From Streptomyces corynorhini (GTDB taxonomy: Bacteria; Actinomycetota; Actinomycetes; Streptomycetales; Streptomycetaceae): 64,000 nucleotides of DNA. A program made the position numbers and the translations under genes. The notes beneath the pieces were generated by a model. That model ran no database searches. It saw only the letters and a list, made by a program, of their open reading frames with translations, and was not told the origin of the DNA. Positions 63,401 to 64,000 of the stretch are shown here, in pieces. Within the stretch, counting starts at the first letter, position 1, and each line of letters begins with the position of its first letter. The DNA lies in the NCBI RefSeq assembly GCF_003346515.1, contig NZ_QQNA01000006.1:1-64000 (forward strand), read 5' to 3'.

Positions 63401-64000
63401 CCCGGCCAGAACGCCCCGCAGGACGCCGCGGCCACCGCGCAGTTCCCCCGGCCCGACTTCAACGCCCCGGCGCCGACGGGCTACCACGGCGAGTACGGCG
63501 GCAGGCAGGACCAGAACGACAGGTCCGGCTTCCGCCCGCAGTCCGACTTCGGCGGCCAGCAGGACTTCAACGCCCCGCGGCCCCCCGCGCCCGCTCCGGT
63601 GCCCGGTTCCGAGGGCGGCTACCGTCCCCCGAGCCTGCCGCCGCAGCCGCAGCCCGAGGCGCTGCCCCCGGCCGGTCCCGGTGACGGCAGCACTCCGCTG
63701 TACGACAACCTGGAGACCAACTGGTTCCACACCACGCAGCAGGGTGGTGCGGCCCAGGACGGCGGTCCGCGGCCCGGTGAGCCGGAGCGGCGCGACGAGT
63801 CACGGTTCCCCGCGCAGCCCTCGGCCCCGTCGGCGTTCGAGCCGCCGCGCTCCGAGCCCGCCGGGTACGAGCCGTCCTCGTTCGAGCCCCCGCGTCGGCC
63901 GGAACCGCCGATGCCCCGGCGCGAACCGCTCATGCCGCGGCGGGACACCTCCAACGGCTCCGGTGTGAACGGCTCCGGAGCGAACGGCTCGGGCACGAAC
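60497..64000 (+). CDS. cvnA: Nitrate/nitrite-sensing-type histidine kinase, conservon CvnA-like (partial)
   Basis: At least 1168 residues from a GTG; no stop before the window edge. Order: disordered N-terminus (QGRFKRDSSAAAEQEPRSG), membrane segment (~86-106), an extracellular helical sensor like the nitrate/nitrite-sensing domain (~107-395, e.g. NQIATQVNGINDIRKDAYNSD), second membrane segment (ALINGAVILLVLGVSLVGAF, ~399-418), HAMP-like linker, then LRGNVNAMFTNLSRRSQGLIQRQLSLISELES and LDHLATRMRRNGENLLVLAG. The ATPase domain has LLAELLENATSFSSP and VEIHDTGIGLSPEDLAAINERLA, VVGRLSLRHGI. From ~718 on the protein is Pro/Gly/Gln-rich with repeated FPRPDFNAP. It resembles the CvnA sensor of Streptomyces conservons (kinase-roadblock-DUF742-GTPase). 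The downstream conservon genes lie outside the window. Confidence 0.88.
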   Translation, partial: MQGRFKRDSSAAAEQEPRSGTDRGSSPQHTQNPGPAPSGDSGGRGGPPGAAPAGHDAAADQPGAKVKDPTDPGSRVALRNWRISTRLVALLTLPVVAATTLGGLRINDSLNEMQQLEHMQLLTKMTKEATNLAQALQAERDESAGPLTNGATAKDFRVQDRRTKTDRAKKGFLDTTVDIGNTDGDQALESIRSNVNQIATQVNGINDIRKDAYNSDAHSLTVDAYSGLIDSLLSLSQDMAQATSNPDMIKRTRALAAFSSAKEYASIQRAIIAAALPADPKNKGEINENDRLYGLAAAKKERNALTSFRALYEAMGGDAEALMAPLNGQGSPEIQASEKYADRVLDRQDGLASQPNRSYLDWTDQASTRIAAMKNIEATLLGEMEAKARELRESSQRDALINGAVILLVLGVSLVGAFVVARSMIRSLRRLQDTATRVAQDRLPELVKQLSDSDPQDVDTSVESVGVHSRDEIGKVASAFDDVHREAVRLAAEQALLRGNVNAMFTNLSRRSQGLIQRQLSLISELESREADPDQLSSLFKLDHLATRMRRNGENLLVLAGEEPGRRWTRPVPLVDVLRAAASEVEQYERIELAQVPATEVAGRVVNDLVHLLAELLENATSFSSPQTKVRVTGHALPDGRVLVEIHDTGIGLSPEDLAAINERLASPPTVDVSVSRRMGLFVVGRLSLRHGIRIQLRPSDSGGTTALVMLPVDVAQGGKKGPVGRPGQNPVQAPPVGGQLPGGAGAAGAGRPGLGAAPGGAPAPGLLGAGAPRGQVGPGASPRAALPARDGGTPGGPQGGPQAGPPRSGGPQDPQRQGTGQQPSVFAQNAFGPPPQNRGGQPPAPQGQDRQGGQGGGQGGQNGQGGQNGFSGRAQNAFQQGGAPGGRQLPPPGGPRAELPEGNPQPKRPQTTSWGADQASGAQRPSPDAPRGHEEHESTGQFARPTGEQQGPAATAEFPRPDFNAPRPGQNAPQDAAATAQFPRPDFNAPAPTGYHGEYGGRQDQNDRSGFRPQSDFGGQQDFNAPRPPAPAPVPGSEGGYRPPSLPPQPQPEALPPAGPGDGSTPLYDNLETNWFHTTQQGGAAQDGGPRPGEPERRDESRFPAQPSAPSAFEPPRSEPAGYEPSSFEPPRRPEPPMPRREPLMPRRDTSNGSGVNGSGANGSGTN

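Noticed and set aside
61679..63730. Long minus-strand open frame opposite the kinase gene
   Set aside because: Shadow of the high-GC plus-strand frame; the plus frame shows clear kinase, membrane and ATPase features.

Overview
The window reads as core chromosome of a Streptomyces (or very close relative). It is very GC-rich, coding frames are strongly biased to G/C at the third position, and many genes use GTG starts. Lineage markers are present: four tandem type I signal peptidases, nsdA, hupS (HU with a Lys/Ala tail), ndgR beside leuCD, glcP beside smc, and a conservon histidine kinase at the right edge. All identifications come from reading the translations and remembered family motifs and synteny; no search was run. 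Gene names such as sipW-Z, nsdA and cvnA rest partly on that synteny.

Layout, left to right. 1-241 holds no gene I can support. 242-11713, mostly minus strand, carries the chain rpsP, khpA, rimM, trmD, rplS, four signal peptidases, a NUDIX hydrolase, a DUF2469 protein, yraN, yifB/comM and dprA, with a SprT-like zinc protein upstream of rpsP. 12376-19273 carries a lone methyltransferase (plus), ffh (SRP54), and the nitrogen operon amtB-glnK-glnD behind a tandem GlnR box. 19609-26664 carries nsdA, a small primase/polymerase-fold protein, ftsY (SRP receptor), a cytosine/purine-type permease and the glucose permease glcP. 26904-38602 carries smc, a 72-residue coiled-coil protein, acylphosphatase, a CAP-domain surface protein, an HxlR regulator, mutM, rnc, rpmF, a DUF177 protein, a DivIVA-like coiled-coil protein, coaD and rsmD. 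38885-51048 carries a membrane protein, recG, a DAK2-domain protein, rpmB, thiD, thiL, a stand-alone RAM-domain protein, a DUF3515 lipoprotein, ddlA, gpsA, plsC, cofC/fbiD and a small protein. 51154-59922 carries hupS, leuCD/ndgR, a divergent DUF4188/MerR pair, five tRNA genes (Gln and Glu only), gltX, a fumarylacetoacetase-family enzyme and a small peptide with a duplicated motif. From 60497 to the edge lies a truncated nitrate/nitrite-sensing-type histidine kinase.

How the genes work together: the left half concentrates ribosome assembly and protein export (S16, L19, RimM, TrmD, Ffh, FtsY, four signal peptidases). The middle holds chromosome maintenance (Smc, MutM, RecG, HupS, DprA) and RNA processing (RNase III, RsmD). 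The right part holds precursor and cofactor synthesis (CoaD, ThiD/ThiL, LeuCD, CofC, DdlA, GpsA/PlsC) and glutamyl-tRNA supply, where gltX is followed directly by its two kinds of tRNA substrate.

Most of the window is ordinary conserved chromosome. The points most worth a second look are the small NPRRTTL peptide (59746-59922), the interleaved palindromes between the DUF4188 and MerR genes, the tandem GlnR box, the repeat-bearing insertion in the Smc hinge, and several short tandem repeats lying at gene 3' ends.
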